DNA from: Bacteroidetes bacterium MedPE-SWsnd-G2
GTDB taxonomy: Bacteria > Bacteroidota > Bacteroidia > Flavobacteriales > Flavobacteriaceae
DNA length: 64,000 bases
NCBI GenBank assembly: GCA_001874335.1
Contig: MPDE01000010.1
Span: forward strand, 1-64,000
Direction of reading: 5' to 3'
Position 1 is the first letter of the stretch. Each line of letters starts with the position of its first letter. Below the pieces are notes generated by a model, which searched no databases, was not told where the DNA came from, and saw only the letters and a list, made by a program, of their open reading frames with translations. This document shows, in pieces, positions 27,531 through 36,054 of the stretch. The translations under genes and the position numbers were made by a program.

Positions 27531-28610
27531 ATGAATAAAAATTATTATGCCATATTAATGGCTGGAGGAGTAGGTTCAAGGTTTTGGCCAGTTAGTACAC
27601 AAGATTTTCCAAAGCAATTTCACGATATGCTTGGTACTGGCGAAACGTTAATTCAAAAAACGTTTAGTAGACTTTCAAAGCTAATTCCTGAAGAAAATAT
27701 TTTTATTCTTACCAACGAACGCTATAACGATTTGGTTTTTGAACAACTACCAAATGTCACAAAAAGGCAAGTCGTGCTAGAGCCAGCAATGAGAAATACT
27801 GCACCTTGTATTTTATATGCAGCATTGAAAATTCAAAAGGAAAACGAAAATGCTGTAATGATTGTGGCTCCTAGTGACCACTGGATTGAAGATGAAGGAG
27901 CGTTTACAAGTAATGTACAAACCGCTTTTGATTTCTGTGAGAAAGAGGATGCGCTAATGACTTTAGGTATCCAACCAACATTTCCAAATACAGGATATGG
28001 TTATATAGAGTCAAATTTAAACGCGTCTACTGATATTAAAGAAGTTGTTCAGTTTAGAGAAAAACCAGATTACAACACAGCCAAAGAGTTTTTAAGTCAA
28101 GGCAATTTTTTATGGAATGCAGGGATTTTTGTTTGGAGTGTGAAAACCGTTTTAAATGCCTTTAAAAATAATCAACCCGATTTATTTAAGTTGTTTGAAA
28201 ACGGTATAGCGACTTATAATACTTCGGCTGAAGATGCCTTTATTTTGGAAAACTATCCAAAGGCAGAGAACATCTCAGTGGATTACGCCATTATGGAAAA
28301 ATCAAAAAATGTATTCGTTTTACCAGCTACTTTCGATTGGAATGATTTAGGAACTTGGGGCAGTTTGTATGACAAATTAGAAAAGGACGAGAATAGCAAT
28401 GCAGTTGTTAATGCCAGAACCTTGTCTATTGATGCTTCGGGTAACATGATTAGAACCAATTCGGATAAAATTGTTGTTATCGACGGATTGAAAGATTATA
28501 TAGTGGTTGATAAGGATGATGTGCTTCTGGTTTGTCCAAAATCTAAGGAGCAGGACATAAAGCAAGTCTTAAATAAAGTGAAAGATACTTTCGGTTCTCA
28601 ACACGGATAA
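27531..28610 (+). CDS. manC: Mannose-1-phosphate guanylyltransferase
   Basis: Makes GDP-mannose from mannose-1-phosphate and GTP, a precursor of surface glycans and GDP-fucose. The nucleotidyltransferase motif MAGGVGSRFWPVS (10-22), FPKQF, VLEPAMRNTAP and VAPSDHWI are diagnostic. 359 residues, about the GT domain plus a short left-handed helix region; a mannose-6-phosphate isomerase domain is lacking, so isomerase must be elsewhere. Coupled to the SprT-like gene (1-bp gap). Confidence 0.93.
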   Translation: MNKNYYAILMAGGVGSRFWPVSTQDFPKQFHDMLGTGETLIQKTFSRLSKLIPEENIFILTNERYNDLVFEQLPNVTKRQVVLEPAMRNTAPCILYAALKIQKENENAVMIVAPSDHWIEDEGAFTSNVQTAFDFCEKEDALMTLGIQPTFPNTGYGYIESNLNASTDIKEVVQFREKPDYNTAKEFLSQGNFLWNAGIFVWSVKTVLNAFKNNQPDLFKLFENGIATYNTSAEDAFILENYPKAENISVDYAIMEKSKNVFVLPATFDWNDLGTWGSLYDKLEKDENSNAVVNARTLSIDASGNMIRTNSDKIVVIDGLKDYIVVDKDDVLLVCPKSKEQDIKQVLNKVKDTFGSQHG

Positions 28611-28671
28611 TATTCTATAAAGCAGATTATTGGTCATCTAAATTAAATAGTCGTTTAATCATTATAATTTA

Positions 28672-28679
28672 TATCTTTA
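28672..28679 (+). promoter_or_regulatory. Candidate -7 element of the DUF389 gene
   Basis: TATCTTTA, one mismatch from consensus, lies 28 nt before the ATG at 28708. No good -33 box is visible. Confidence 0.4.
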
Positions 28680-28707
28680 ATTTTAGAAAATAGATTAACG
28701 GGTATTC

Positions 28708-30201
28708 ATGGAAGAAACTAAGTTTAACTTTAACGAAGAAGAAAAAGACCTTAAGGATAAAACTGTAGCCGAGTCTAAAAAAGCGGTGAAGAGTGATGCT
28801 AAAGGACTTTGGGAAAGTTTAAAAGTTTTTGTTAGGGAGCTATTAGATTTTAGAGACGACACCGACCGCGATTCTACTATTGAAGCCATAAAAAACGACA
28901 TTCCTTTTAAGGGAGCCACTGCATGGATTTTAATATGTAGTATTTTTGTCGCTTCGGTTGGTTTAAATGCCGATTCAACAGCTGTTGTTATTGGAGCCAT
29001 GTTAATTTCCCCATTAATGGGACCAATATTAGGTATTGGGTTGTCTATAGCCATTAATGATATTGAGACTTTAAAAAAATCGTTGATTAATTTTGGAGTA
29101 ATGATTTTGTTAAGTGTCATTACAGCCTTTCTATTCTTCAAGTTTTTTCCACTACAACAAAGTTCATCAGAGTTATTAGCACGTACAGAACCAGATATTA
29201 GAGATGTATTAATCGCCTTTTTTGGAGGTTTGGCATTAATTATTGCTCGAACTAAAAAAGGAACCATTGCTTCTGTGATTTTTGGTGTTGCTATTGCTAC
29301 GGCATTAATGCCGCCCCTTTGTACCGTTGGTTATGGGCTAGCTTTTGCTTGGAATGAAAACACTGTTGAAGGTTTGAAATTTGCAACAGGTGCCATGTAT
29401 CTGTTTGCTATAAACACCATTTTTATTGCTATGGCAACATTTTTGGTATTGAAGCTGTTGAGGTTTCCAATGCTTAAATATGCCAATTCAGCCAAACGTA
29501 AAATGGTAGCAAGAGTAGCTTATTTAATTGCAATTGTAGTAATGGTACCAGCAGTATGGACATTTGTTAATGTAATTAAAAAGACAAATTTTCATAAGGA
29601 TGCCAATAGTTTTATTCAAAATGAATTGGAGGCTTTACCACATTCAGAATACATTAAAAAGAACGCATTTCCCGAGTACTCTAGAGTAGGACCAAGCCGA
29701 ATTGTTTTAAACACTTTTGGCTTAGATGAGGTTGAAGAAACGACTGTTGCTGTTTTAGAGAATAGAATGCGTACTTATAGTGCTTTAGTGGATACCGAGC
29801 TTAAATTTAATCAGAATAGATTGAAGAATCTTGACAATATCAAGTACATGGAAGAGTTGCGCTCGAGAGATTCTTTAGATTTATTATCGCAAACACAACG
29901 TATTAAATTTTTGGAGAATAAAGTGAGCGCATTACAAAAGTTTGAACGAAATCAAATTGAAATGGTTGGTCTTACTAACGAAGTGAAAGCCTTGTATTCA
30001 AACATAAAAGAGTTCTCTTATTCCAATGTCATTTATTCTAATTTTGAACAGATTGATACCGTTTCTGTTTTTGCTGTAAAATGGAATGATTCCATATCTA
30101 AAGAAAAGGAAATTGTGAAAAATGCAGCTGCTCTTGAAGAGTGGTTAAAGGTGAAATTAAGTACCCAATTAGATACTATTATTGTTAGGAGAATTAAATA
30201 A
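28708..30201 (+). CDS. DUF389 membrane protein
   Basis: An inner-membrane protein of unknown function. The charged N-terminus (1-65) is followed by the DUF389 block with several hydrophobic segments between about 70 and 310 and the highly conserved NADSTAVVIGAMLISPLMGPI (near 91-111). Residues about 315-497 are hydrophilic with a predicted coiled region (RIKFLENKVSALQKFERN), probably on one side of the membrane. The total of 497 residues is longer than the bare domain. Ends 1 bp before the convergent ABC ATPase, with no terminator between. Confidence 0.85.
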   Translation: MEETKFNFNEEEKDLKDKTVAESKKAVKSDAKGLWESLKVFVRELLDFRDDTDRDSTIEAIKNDIPFKGATAWILICSIFVASVGLNADSTAVVIGAMLISPLMGPILGIGLSIAINDIETLKKSLINFGVMILLSVITAFLFFKFFPLQQSSSELLARTEPDIRDVLIAFFGGLALIIARTKKGTIASVIFGVAIATALMPPLCTVGYGLAFAWNENTVEGLKFATGAMYLFAINTIFIAMATFLVLKLLRFPMLKYANSAKRKMVARVAYLIAIVVMVPAVWTFVNVIKKTNFHKDANSFIQNELEALPHSEYIKKNAFPEYSRVGPSRIVLNTFGLDEVEETTVAVLENRMRTYSALVDTELKFNQNRLKNLDNIKYMEELRSRDSLDLLSQTQRIKFLENKVSALQKFERNQIEMVGLTNEVKALYSNIKEFSYSNVIYSNFEQIDTVSVFAVKWNDSISKEKEIVKNAAALEEWLKVKLSTQLDTIIVRRIK

Positions 30202-30969
30202 CTATTGATTCTCCTCCATATACATTCTTTTAACTTTTTTAAACAATTCTGAAGAGTAAACAAAATCTGTAACGGCTTCATTGTCTGTTCTAAATATGTT
30301 GTTTTTAGAGCCTTCCCATGCTTTTAAGCCATGTTGAAGAAATACAATTTTTTCGCCAATCTCCATAACTGAATTCATATCATGAGAGTTTATTACAGTA
30401 GTCATTTGATATTCATCTGTAATTTCTTGAATAAGATTATCAATGACAATAGCCGTTCTTGGGTCTAAGCCAGAATTAGGCTCATCACAAAAAAGATATT
30501 TTGGTTTGTTGACAATAGCACGCGCTATAGCCACACGTTTTTGCATTCCTCCTGAGGCTTCACTCGGGAATTTTTTATGAGCATTTGGTAAATTAACCCT
30601 GTTTAAAACAAAGTCTACACGTTCCTGCATTTCTGCAACACTTTGGTTGGTAAACATTCGTAATGGAAACATGACATTTTCTTCAATAGTCATGGAGTCA
30701 AACAACGCACTTCCTTGAAATACCATACCAATTTCTGATCTTAAAGTGGCCTTTTCGTTGGCAGTTAAATTAGAATAAATTTTTCCATCGTAAGAGATAG
30801 TTCCTTTTTCAGGGTAAAATAAGCCTAATAGGCATTTTAAGAAAACTGTTTTCCCAGAACCACTTTGTCCTATGACCAAATTAGTTTTACCTTTTTCAAA
30901 AACGGTAGATATCCCTTTTAAAACTTTAGTTTCTCCAAACGACTTTTCTATGTTTTTAACTTCAATCAT
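30202..30969 (-). CDS. ABC transporter ATP-binding protein, MlaF/Ttg2A type
   Basis: ATPase of an MCE-linked lipid-transport ABC system. Walker A is GQSGSGKT (34-41), the signature region is EASGGMQKRVAIARAI (Mla-type substitution of LSGGQ), Walker B is YLFCDEPNSGLDPRT, and the switch His follows in VINSHDMNS. 255 residues. The stop codon abuts DUF389 directly, and its ATG begins on the last base of the permease stop at 30969, so the two are coupled. A MlaD/MCE subunit is not adjacent. Confidence 0.9.
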   Translation of the reverse strand: MIEVKNIEKSFGETKVLKGISTVFEKGKTNLVIGQSGSGKTVFLKCLLGLFYPEKGTISYDGKIYSNLTANEKATLRSEIGMVFQGSALFDSMTIEENVMFPLRMFTNQSVAEMQERVDFVLNRVNLPNAHKKFPSEASGGMQKRVAIARAIVNKPKYLFCDEPNSGLDPRTAIVIDNLIQEITDEYQMTTVINSHDMNSVMEIGEKIVFLQHGLKAWEGSKNNIFRTDNEAVTDFVYSSELFKKVKRMYMEENQ

Positions 30970-31706
30970 TAGCTTAATAACATTTGTGTTAGGATATAAT
31001 TTGAAAGGATAATAACAACACTGGTCCAGACAAAAGATGTTGTACTCGCTTTACCAACTTCTAAAGCTCCTCCCTTCATGTAAAATCCGTGATAAGAAGG
31101 AATAGTAGCTAATATAATTGCAAAGACTGTAGTTTTAATCATTGCGTATGTAAGGTGAAACGGAATAAAATCCATTTGGACACCGGTTATATAATCTTCT
31201 AAGGTGCTAAACCCACCGTAAATACAAGCCGCCATACCTCCAAGAACTCCTAAAAACATTGCAATAGAAATAACAAAAGGGTAAAGCAACATGGCAATAA
31301 ATTTAGGGAACACCAAATAGTTTACTGCGTTAATCCCCATAACTTCAAGCGCATCAATTTGTTCAGTTACTCGCATTGAGCCAATACTCGAGGTTATAAA
31401 CGAACCTACCTTACCAGCCATAATAATTGAAATAAATGTAGGCGCAAATTCTAAAATAACTGATTGTCGAGTAGCAAATCCTACCAAATATTTTGGGATT
31501 AAAGGATTGCTAATGTTTAAGGCAGTTTGGATGGTGACAACACCTCCAACAAAAAATGAAATAAATGCAACAATACCCAATGATCCTATTACTAAGTCAT
31601 CAATATCTTTAAATATCAGCGTTTTCATAACAGACCATTTGGTCGGTTTACGAAACATTTCTTTAAGCATTATAAAATAAACGCCTATGTTATGCAGGTA
31701 TGTCAT
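30969..31706 (-). CDS. MlaE-type ABC transporter permease
   Basis: Integral inner-membrane permease of the MlaE family, which moves phospholipids or other lipids between the inner and outer membranes. About five hydrophobic segments are visible in 245 residues, and the family loop (SIIMAGKVGSFITSSIGSMRVTEQIDALEVMGI) is well conserved, as is PKFIAMLLYPFV. It overlaps the ATPase start by 1 bp. Upstream, TACTTTAG (31724-31731, minus strand) is a possible degenerate -7 element, divergent from pafA. Confidence 0.9.
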   Translation of the reverse strand: MTYLHNIGVYFIMLKEMFRKPTKWSVMKTLIFKDIDDLVIGSLGIVAFISFFVGGVVTIQTALNISNPLIPKYLVGFATRQSVILEFAPTFISIIMAGKVGSFITSSIGSMRVTEQIDALEVMGINAVNYLVFPKFIAMLLYPFVISIAMFLGVLGGMAACIYGGFSTLEDYITGVQMDFIPFHLTYAMIKTTVFAIILATIPSYHGFYMKGGALEVGKASTTSFVWTSVVIILSNYILTQMLLS

Positions 31707-31786
31707 GTTATAAATTGTAACTGCTAAAGTAAAAAAATATAGGTTTTAATTGGCTAAATTTTAAATTTATGATGCTATAAATTTGG

Positions 31787-31794
31787 TATTTTTG
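31787..31794 (+). promoter_or_regulatory. -7 promoter element of pafA
   Basis: TATTTTTG, a perfect TAnnTTTG, lies 21 nt ahead of the ATG at 31816. Its position rules out any earlier in-frame ATG as the start. Confidence 0.6.
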
Positions 31795-31815
31795 CTACAG
31801 TTTAAAATACTGGAT

Positions 31816-33480
31816 ATGAAAAAAGTACTATTTGTTTTCTTTTGTTTGTTAACTATTTATTCTTGCAAAAATGATTCTAAGGATGCAGCTGCATCTATTA
31901 GGCAGGAAACGAATGTAAATTCTAAACCAAAATTAGTGGTTGGGATTGTTGTAGATCAAATGAGGTATGATTATCTAACTCGATTTTACAACAGGTATGG
32001 TGAAGGTGGTTTTAGGCGTTTGATGAATGAAGGCTTTAATTGCAAAAACAATCATTTTAATTACGTCCCAACTTATACTGGTCCGGGGCATGCTTCTGTT
32101 TATACCGGTACAACACCTAAATATCATGGTATTATAGGAAACAATTGGTACGATAAAGTAATAGGAAAGATGGTGTATTGTGCCGGTGACGATTCGGTAA
32201 CACCTGTTGGGACAACTGATAATGCTGGGAAAATGTCACCTCACCGCATGAAAACTACTTCATTTGCAGATGAAAATAGATTGTTTACGCAATTAAGAGG
32301 AAAGACGATTGGTATTTCACTAAAAGATCGCGGAGCGATTTTACCTGCTGGTCATAGCGCCAATGCTGCATATTGGTTTCATGGAAAAGACGAAGGGGCT
32401 TGGATTTCAAGTTCTTTTTATATGGACGAACTACCAAATTGGGTGAGTACTTTTAATGCTTCGGATAAAGCGCAATCGTATTTAAAAGAATGGAGTACTA
32501 TCGAGCCTATTGAAGGGTATGTAGAAAGTGGAGCGGATTTAAATAATTTTGAAGGCGGATTTAAAGGTAAATCAACAGCTGAATTTCCTTATGATTTAAA
32601 AATATTAAGTGAGGAAAACGACGGATTTGACATCATAAAAGCAACACCTTTTGGAAATAGTATAACTGCAGATTTTGCTATCGAAGCGATTAAAGCTGAA
32701 CAATTAGGAAAGGATAACGATACAGATGTATTAACGGTGAGTTTCTCAAGTACGGACTATGTTGGACATAATTTTGGCGTGAATTCTAAAGAAATTCAGG
32801 ATACTTACATGAGATTAGATAAAGACATTAAAAGACTTTTAGATGCTTTAGATGCTGAGGTTGGTAAAGGTAATTATAGTGTGTTTTTAACAGCAGACCA
32901 CGGTGCTGTCGATGTTCCTGCCTATTTGTCTTCGCATAATATTCCAGCAGGATATATTAATAATAGAGAAGGGAAAAGTAAATTAACTGCATTTCTTAAA
33001 TCAAGATACAATAGTGAGGATTTAGTTGAAAATGTGAGTAATAATCAAATATTTTTAAATTATAATGAGTTAAAACGTTTGAAGTTGGATGCCGAAGCTG
33101 TTCAAAAGACTATTTTAGAAGAAGTTATTGGTTATCCAAATGTTGATAAAGCTTATACTGCTAAGACCATGGCATCTGTTAATTTTGATGTTGGTATTGA
33201 AGAATTAATTCAGAATGGATTTAATCAAAAACGTTCAGGTGATATCATTGTTAATTACGATCCAGCTTTTATATCTTATGGGAAAACTGGTTCTACTCAC
33301 GGCTCTGGATTAAATTATGATACGCATGTGCCATTATTGTTTTATGGTAATGGTTTTGTTAAGGGGAGTACTTTAGAGAAAACAGTTATCCCAGATATTG
33401 CTCCAACAATGTCTGCATTATTGGGAGTGAGTTTCCCTAATGGCGCAACAGGACAGCCTTTAGACTTTGTTTTGAAATAA
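31816..33480 (+). CDS. Alkaline phosphatase PafA-type, lipoprotein
   Basis: Exported phosphate-scavenging phosphomonoesterase of the alkaline-phosphatase superfamily. I start the gene at 31816: the longer frame (from 31783) would begin inside the promoter, and this ATG gives a proper signal (MKKVLFVFFCLLTIYSC) with a possible lipid-anchor Cys at 17. Thr88 in PTYTGPGHAS is the expected nucleophile of PafA. Metal ligands are seen in TADHGAVDVP, STDYVGHNFG and the late STHGSGLNYDTHVPL. Length 554 is typical. Phosphate-starvation control is usual in homologues, but no Pho box was recognised. Confidence 0.93.
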   Translation: MKKVLFVFFCLLTIYSCKNDSKDAAASIRQETNVNSKPKLVVGIVVDQMRYDYLTRFYNRYGEGGFRRLMNEGFNCKNNHFNYVPTYTGPGHASVYTGTTPKYHGIIGNNWYDKVIGKMVYCAGDDSVTPVGTTDNAGKMSPHRMKTTSFADENRLFTQLRGKTIGISLKDRGAILPAGHSANAAYWFHGKDEGAWISSSFYMDELPNWVSTFNASDKAQSYLKEWSTIEPIEGYVESGADLNNFEGGFKGKSTAEFPYDLKILSEENDGFDIIKATPFGNSITADFAIEAIKAEQLGKDNDTDVLTVSFSSTDYVGHNFGVNSKEIQDTYMRLDKDIKRLLDALDAEVGKGNYSVFLTADHGAVDVPAYLSSHNIPAGYINNREGKSKLTAFLKSRYNSEDLVENVSNNQIFLNYNELKRLKLDAEAVQKTILEEVIGYPNVDKAYTAKTMASVNFDVGIEELIQNGFNQKRSGDIIVNYDPAFISYGKTGSTHGSGLNYDTHVPLLFYGNGFVKGSTLEKTVIPDIAPTMSALLGVSFPNGATGQPLDFVLK

Positions 33481-33488
33481 TAGAAATT

Positions 33489-33526
33489 TGAGTGAGGAAC
33501 TAAAATAGTTTTTCACTCATTTTTTT
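33489..33526 (+). terminator. Intrinsic terminator after pafA overlapping the GT2 stop
   Basis: TGAGTGA (33489-33495) pairs with TCACTCA (33513-33519) with a further 7-bp inner stem, then seven T residues. It ends the rightward pafA transcript; the stop codon of the leftward GT2 gene (33500-33502) lies inside the stem. Confidence 0.75.
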
Positions 33527-34348
33527 CCATCTTAATTGTCGGATGAATTTACCTTGACTTTTATCTACTAAGGGCTCTGTTTTGTTTAAAGACGCTTTCA
33601 AAAAACCGACGATGTAATCTATAAAAAAACTAATTTTTTGTTTTTTAAGGGCTAGCTTTATTGCAGAGATTGTAGTAATAATAAAACCGTACCTCATTTT
33701 ATACATAGCCTCCCCTTGAAGATGTTTGGCTTTCTTGTTATAGGATGCTCCTGTAGGCTTTAAATGTTTAATGTGAAGATGTTCTATTGTTTTAACTTCC
33801 CATTGATAATACAGGGCAAGCATTTCGTCAACAGTGTCCCACCCCATTGAAGATTTTAAACCTCCAATTGCTTTAAAACATTCTTTTCTATAGGCTTTTA
33901 AAGCACCTCTAATGTGTTCTTTACTGGTCAAGTTTTCCAAAACCCATTGGTCGCCATGCTTAATATAGCAAAACCCAGCGGCCATACCTAAGTTTTTATT
34001 AGCTTGAAATTGATGAGATAACTCTTCGAGATAATTATTTGGAAAAATTAAATCCGCGTCAAATTTGCAAATTACATCATAGTTGTTATCCAGTTGGGCA
34101 AGGCCTTTATTAAATGCATTGATGATTTTTGCACCAGGTAGATGTAAATCTTCAGATTGATTATTCACTAAAGAAATCCATGGGTGATTTTGAGCATAAG
34201 AAGACACAATGTTTTCAGTAGCATCGCTTGAGTGGTCATTAACTATTACCAGTTTAGTTGGTAAATGAGTTTGACTTATAAGAGAATCAAGTGTGTCGGA
34301 GATGACATCTGCTTCATTGTGGGCAGGTATGACGATATAAAACTTCAG
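33500..34348 (-). CDS. GT2-family glycosyltransferase (CTG start proposed)
   Basis: Inverting GT-A-fold glycosyltransferase. The nearest standard start is GTG at 34207, but it would remove the sugar-nucleotide-binding N-terminus. In frame upstream, 47 codons read YIVIPAHNEADVISDTLDSL ... KLVIVNDHSSDATENI, which is a perfect GT2 N-terminus, back to CTG at 34348 and then, 7 codons upstream, the stop of the methyltransferase (34369-34367). So the gene is 282 residues with CTG (read MKFYIVIP) as the best start. No ATG, GTG or TTG lies in the upstream section. KFDADLIFP contains the metal-binding DxD; the His/Trp region WDTVDE is the likely catalytic acid block. A mutated ATG (to CTG) or a sequencing error is equally possible. 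Confidence 0.72.
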   Translation of the reverse strand: MKFYIVIPAHNEADVISDTLDSLISQTHLPTKLVIVNDHSSDATENIVSSYAQNHPWISLVNNQSEDLHLPGAKIINAFNKGLAQLDNNYDVICKFDADLIFPNNYLEELSHQFQANKNLGMAAGFCYIKHGDQWVLENLTSKEHIRGALKAYRKECFKAIGGLKSSMGWDTVDEMLALYYQWEVKTIEHLHIKHLKPTGASYNKKAKHLQGEAMYKMRYGFIITTISAIKLALKKQKISFFIDYIVGFLKASLNKTEPLVDKSQGKFIRQLRWKKMSEKLF

Positions 34349-34366
34349 ACTTAAATTTTTTACAAA

Positions 34367-34888
34367 TTAAACCCTTTCTGCATATATAATATAATATCTG
34401 GGGGTAAACCATCTTAAAAGCGGTCTGAATCCAATTTTTTTGGTTGGATTTGTCCATTTTTTGCGATCAATAATTTTCCACCCGGTTTTCTCCAGTAACC
34501 AGTCTAATTGCCAATCTTCAAACTCATGATAATGCCTGTCTCTCATGTCTGTTTTACTTCTGTAGGCAGGGGCAAACCATAATCTTAAAGGGACGCTAAT
34601 TACAAGTTTATCAGCTTTTATAGATTTTAATACAGTAAATGGAGATAATAAATGTTCAAAAATTTCGAAAGCAGTAATAACATCTGCCTTTGAGTTTTCT
34701 ATTGCTGTGCTATCAATATCTAAATCTTCTCCACCCGTATTCTCAACGTTATATCCGTTAGACTGCATGACTTCAGAAAAAGGGTTTTTAACGCCTAAAT
34801 CTAAAATTGAGCTTTCTGTTGAAATATGTGTTTTAAGAAAATCTAAGGTGTGGTTGTAGCGCTTATGCGGATACTGTCCTTCGTACAT
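34367..34888 (-). CDS. SAM-dependent methyltransferase (small)
   Basis: A 173-residue class I methyltransferase. The SAM-binding strand SSILDLGVKNPF and ADVITAFEIFEHLLSPFTVL (with the typical F/Y-EIxEH block) are present, followed by SVPLRLWFAPAYRS. Substrate unknown. It is between the GT2 gene (18 bp downstream to the proposed CTG) and the KAS III-like gene (3 bp upstream), so all three are likely one unit for a lipid or glycan product. Confidence 0.78.
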   Translation of the reverse strand: MYEGQYPHKRYNHTLDFLKTHISTESSILDLGVKNPFSEVMQSNGYNVENTGGEDLDIDSTAIENSKADVITAFEIFEHLLSPFTVLKSIKADKLVISVPLRLWFAPAYRSKTDMRDRHYHEFEDWQLDWLLEKTGWKIIDRKKWTNPTKKIGFRPLLRWFTPRYYIIYAERV

Positions 34889-34891
34889 AAA

Positions 34892-35950
34892 TTAATATTT
34901 ATAAACTATGGCATTAATATGCATTCCTGATCCTACACTTGCAAACATAATTAAATCCCCTTTTTCTACTTGTTGGTTTTCAATTTCGTTCTTTAAAACT
35001 AAATCAAATAAGGTAGGTATTGTTGCCACCGAACTGTTTCCTAATTCGTGAATACTCATGGGCATTACACCTTCTGGGGCAGGGGTTTTGTATAGCCTGT
35101 AGAATCGTTTTATAATAGCTTCATCCATTTTTTCATTGGCTTGATGAATGAATATCTTTTTTAAATCTTTAATATCTTGACCGCTATTGTCCAAGCATGT
35201 TTTCATTGCAGCTGGCACATTACTTAATGCGAACTCGTAAATTTTACGTCCATGCATTTTTATATGTCTGTTATCCGGATCTAAGTCTTTATTATTTGAC
35301 GGGCCAAAATACAAGTAATACGCTTCGTCATATGTGAAGGAGGCTGTTTCGTGTGCAAGAATACCGCCTTCTTCATTTGAAGCTTCAATTACAGTTGCAC
35401 CGGCGCCATCAGAATAAATCATAGAATCTCTATCGTGATGATCTACAACTCGTGATAAGGTTTCAGTACCAATAACAAGGCATTTTTTAGCCATTCCAGC
35501 TTTAATAAATGCTTGCGCTTGGATAACACCTTCAAGCCATCCAGGACAACCAAACAGAATGTCATAAGCTACACATTTTGGGTTTTTAATTTTAAGGGTG
35601 TGTTTTATTCTTGAAGCTAAACAAGGTAATAAATCACTTTGTGCAGTTTGATATTTTACATCACCAAAATTATGGGCAACAATAATATAATCTAATTCTT
35701 CAGGGTCTATTTGCGCGTTTTTAATAGCCCTTTCTGCGGCAATGGCTCCAATGTCAGAAGAGGTTAATTTTTCGTCAATGTAACGACGTTCAGCTATGCC
35801 TGTAATGGCTTTAAACTTTTCAATGATAGTCTCATTTTGATATTCAATTGAAGAACCATCTGCATTTAAAAATTCGTGATTGTTAAAGTGGTGGTTTGAT
35901 TGAATAGTGTCAGGAATATAAGAGCCTGAGCCTGTAATCTTAATGTTCAT
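34892..35950 (-). CDS. 3-oxoacyl-ACP synthase III family protein
   Basis: A thiolase-fold ketosynthase similar to FabH. Cys135 in LFGCPGWLEG is the expected nucleophile, and IFIHQANEKM supplies the His, and GNSSVATIPTL the Asn, of the triad. The HIKMHGRKIYEFALSNVP block is typical of divergent KAS III proteins. 352 residues, near normal. A housekeeping fabH is not seen here, so this may be a specialised copy for a secondary lipid or head group. First gene of the leftward cluster with a methyltransferase and GT2. Confidence 0.85.
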   Translation of the reverse strand: MNIKITGSGSYIPDTIQSNHHFNNHEFLNADGSSIEYQNETIIEKFKAITGIAERRYIDEKLTSSDIGAIAAERAIKNAQIDPEELDYIIVAHNFGDVKYQTAQSDLLPCLASRIKHTLKIKNPKCVAYDILFGCPGWLEGVIQAQAFIKAGMAKKCLVIGTETLSRVVDHHDRDSMIYSDGAGATVIEASNEEGGILAHETASFTYDEAYYLYFGPSNNKDLDPDNRHIKMHGRKIYEFALSNVPAAMKTCLDNSGQDIKDLKKIFIHQANEKMDEAIIKRFYRLYKTPAPEGVMPMSIHELGNSSVATIPTLFDLVLKNEIENQQVEKGDLIMFASVGSGMHINAIVYKY

Positions 35951-36054
35951 ATATCATTTATTTGAGTGTAGTATAAAAGCTAAGGTACTAATATAACACC
36001 AATAAATATAAATGTTAAATTAATACCTTATGCTTTACGATGTCCAACGGACAT

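Noticed and set aside
28695-29267. A 190-residue minus-strand open frame opposite the DUF389 gene
   Set aside because: Complete overlap with a clearly conserved gene; Ser/Ile/Lys-rich composition without any motif.
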